DNA from: JAJPJX01 sp964568355
GTDB taxonomy: Bacteria > Acidobacteriota > Terriglobia > Bryobacterales > Bryobacteraceae
DNA length: 11,948 nt
NCBI GenBank assembly: GCA_964568355.1
Contig: CAZMRK010000253.1
Location: 1-11,948 of the forward strand
Direction of reading: 5' to 3'
Part shown: piece after piece, positions 11,733-11,948 of the stretch
Layout of the letters: each line of letters starts with the position of its first letter
How positions within the stretch are numbered: position 1 is the first letter of the stretch
Position numbers and translations under genes: made by a program
The notes under the pieces: generated by a model
What the model saw: only the letters and a program-made list of their open reading frames with translations
What the model was told of the DNA's origin: nothing
The model's database searches: none

Positions 11733-11948
11733 ATGGGGAAATTTCGCAGGCTGCTCCTTGCCGGGGCAGCGGTCTTTGTTCTACTGCAGGTGGTGCGGCC
11801 CGGCATTCCGGTCAAGCCGGCCACAGCCGAATTGCGGACGACGCCGGAAGTCCAGCGCATTCTGGAAAAGAGCTGCTATAGCTGCCACTCGGACCAGCGG
11901 AGACTCTCGTGGTTCGACCAAATCGTGCCGGCTTACTGGCTGGTGCGG
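11733..11948 (+). CDS. Membrane-anchored haem-binding domain protein (3' end missing)
   Basis: Seventy-two N-terminal residues are visible before the window ends. R5-R6 is followed by a hydrophobic segment over about 7-20, which is a signal anchor or signal peptide. The export signal leads to a c-type haem site C48-Y-S-C51-H52. The context CYSCHSDQRRLSWFDQIVPA (48-67) matches the haem-binding domain family PF14376 (Haem_bd), in which CxxCH is followed by an aromatic-rich W-x-x-[IV]-x-P segment and later by a region around N-F-S-x-W, not reached here. Such proteins are periplasmic, single-haem and often found in Acidobacteriota, Bacteroidota and Planctomycetota; their redox partners are generally unknown. 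The gene diverges from the metalloprotease gene with 150 bases between the starts. The start at 11733 is chosen for its Shine-Dalgarno. Confidence 0.85.
   Translation, partial: MGKFRRLLLAGAAVFVLLQVVRPGIPVKPATAELRTTPEVQRILEKSCYSCHSDQRRLSWFDQIVPAYWLVR

Overview
The window is GC-rich chromosomal DNA from a bacterium. Gene content and style suggest an Acidobacteriota member of the Solibacter/Bryobacter type: secreted proteins of unknown role beside housekeeping genes, a TgpA-type transglutaminase, a haem-binding-domain cytochrome and few Shine-Dalgarno sequences. This assignment is inferred from gene flavour, not from a marker gene. I see no rRNA, tRNA, CRISPR array, insertion sequence or phage gene.

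Layout. (1) 1-1947, plus strand: the 3' part of a CrtC/AttH-type lipocalin-like hydrolase, then a secreted galactose-mutarotase-like protein. (2) 1998-7348, minus strand: a compact run transcribed right to left. It holds a divergent, 639-residue glucose-6-phosphate-isomerase-like protein, a 47-residue basic single-pass membrane protein, RNase PH (rph), a dITP/XTP pyrophosphatase (rdgB type), quinolinate synthase (nadA) and GTP 3',8-cyclase (moaA). The junctions from the 47-residue gene to moaA are overlaps of 14 and 4 bases, an 18-base gap and a 0-base gap, so these five genes are probably one operon. The link to the isomerase gene (59 bases) is likely but less certain. (3) 7371-9968, plus strand: a small putative lipoprotein and a TgpA-like membrane transglutaminase. 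(4) 9996-11582, minus strand: a secreted zinc metalloprotease candidate with an HExxH motif and five C-terminal tandem repeats of about 50 residues. (5) 11733-end, plus strand: the start of a membrane-anchored haem-binding (CxxCH) protein.

How the genes fit together. The minus-strand run combines RNA 3'-end trimming (Rph), nucleotide-pool cleaning (RdgB) and two [4Fe-4S] enzymes of cofactor synthesis (NadA for NAD, MoaA for molybdenum cofactor). It looks like a housekeeping operon rather than one pathway. The other genes mostly encode exported or envelope proteins.

The points most worth a second look are: the metalloprotease with alternating tandem repeats; the 47-residue membrane protein overlapping the rph start; a recurring pattern in which a -10-like box lies 6 to 9 bases before the start codon, suggesting leaderless transcripts; and the unusual isomerase. 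No clear new multi-gene defence or mobile system is visible.
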